DNA from: Streptomyces sp. NBC_01476
GTDB taxonomy: Bacteria; Actinomycetota; Actinomycetes; Streptomycetales; Streptomycetaceae
DNA length: 64,000 nt
Assembly (NCBI RefSeq): GCF_036227265.1
Contig: NZ_CP109446.1
Coordinates: 372,001-436,000, forward strand
Direction: 5' to 3'
A program made the translations under genes and the position numbers. The notes below the pieces were generated by a model. That model had not been told where the DNA came from. It saw only the letters and a program-made list of their open reading frames with translations, and searched no databases. Shown piece by piece: positions 63,692 through 64,000 of the stretch. How positions within the stretch are numbered: the stretch's first letter is position 1; each line of letters begins with the position of its first letter.

Positions 63692-64000
63692 CTAGTTGCC
63701 GCCCGTGAGCCGGGTGCGGGCGGACGCGCGGAAGGCCGCGACCAGGGGGTTGGGGTCACTGGCGCGGGTGACCAGCACCACCTGGCAGGGGTCGATCCCC
63801 TCGATGGGAAGGGTGGCCAGGTCCGCGCGCAGGGTGCTGCGCCGGTCGCCGGCCGGCAGGATGGCGATGGCGTGGCCTCCCGCGACGAGTTCGAGCTTGT
63901 CCTCGAAGCTGTCGTCGACGCCGGGACCGGCGGGTGCCGGCCGGCCGTCCTGGCCGGGTCCGAGAGGCCGTGACCAGATCGCCGCCGTGCTGGTGCAGGC
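63692..64000 (-). CDS. LysR-family regulator, C-terminal part
   Basis: Only the last 102 codons are in the window; the gene starts beyond position 64000. The visible part reads VDDSFEDKLELVAGGHAIAI, LPAGDRRSTLRADLATLPIE, GIDPCQVVLVTRASDPNPLV and AAFRASARTRL, the end of a LysR substrate-binding domain. In LysR proteins this region carries the second effector half-domain. Nothing can be said about its target because the neighbouring genes upstream of it are outside the window. Confidence 0.75.
   Translation of the reverse strand, partial: ACTSTAAIWSRPLGPGQDGRPAPAGPGVDDSFEDKLELVAGGHAIAILPAGDRRSTLRADLATLPIEGIDPCQVVLVTRASDPNPLVAAFRASARTRLTGGN

Overview
The window is high-GC DNA (about 70 percent G+C, codons ending mostly in G or C, frequent GTG starts) from an actinomycete, most likely a streptomycete or close relative. 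Supporting signs are an extra divergent EF-Tu gene, a SpoIIE-type phosphatase with sensor domains, MmyB-type XRE regulators, an hsp20 gene divergent from an HSP18-regulator-type gene, GC-rich stem-loop terminators and very large secreted glycosidases. No rRNA, convincing tRNA, CRISPR array, prophage or plasmid functions were seen. It looks like an accessory-rich chromosomal region, perhaps an arm.

Layout. 1-10.5 kb holds housekeeping-type single genes: a YigZ fragment, CoA-binding protein, YbaK-type deacylase, two left-handed beta-helix proteins, DedA, a hotdog thioesterase, an MFS exporter, a spermidine-synthase-like protein, EF-Tu3 and a TVP38 membrane protein. 10.8-12.6 kb is a scar with two hypothetical genes and broken pieces of an IS5-type transposase and a TetR gene. 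12.6-15 kb has an NTF2-like gene divergent from a TetR regulator, then an MmyB-type regulator. 15.6-19.1 kb is a redox cluster: WrbA, SDR, zinc alcohol dehydrogenase and hemerythrin. 19.2-26.7 kb is a stress-type region: SpoIIE phosphatase, two DUF2267 proteins, Hsp20 with its divergent regulator, and three genes of the kind found beside streptomycete gas-vesicle genes, although no gas-vesicle structural gene is present.

26.9-43 kb contains a frameshifted hydrolase, a giant secreted GH92 mannosidase-type enzyme, a pair of oxidoreductases beside an HxlR regulator, a methyltransferase, ThpR and a secreted GH78 rhamnosidase-type enzyme. 42.9-52 kb is a leftward gene string, mostly overlapping: an SsuABC/ThiXYZ-type importer, a RutA-like and an NtaA/DszA-like flavin monooxygenase, a RutB-like cysteine amidohydrolase, an MFS exporter and two flavin reductases. 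Together these suggest uptake and oxidative ring opening of a heterocycle or a related small compound. 52.4-56.4 kb looks like a small specialised-metabolism locus: a PLP enzyme strongly resembling the O2-dependent arginine oxidase MppP, coupled to a D-2-hydroxyacid-dehydrogenase homologue that lacks the catalytic His, with a small membrane protein, an XRE regulator and a GNAT protein. 56.8-64 kb carries a lone ctaD, an aldo/keto reductase and a SnoaL-like gene, each divergent from a TetR gene across clear palindromic operators, a secreted beta-propeller protein and the end of a LysR gene.

Gene fragments occur near 11.3-12.5, 39.1, 52.2, 56.5 and 62.4 kb, showing repeated deletion and rearrangement. 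The two strongest leads for new biology are the 43-52 kb monooxygenase/transport operon and the 52-56 kb arginine-oxidase-like locus. All family assignments were made by reading the sequence, without database searches.
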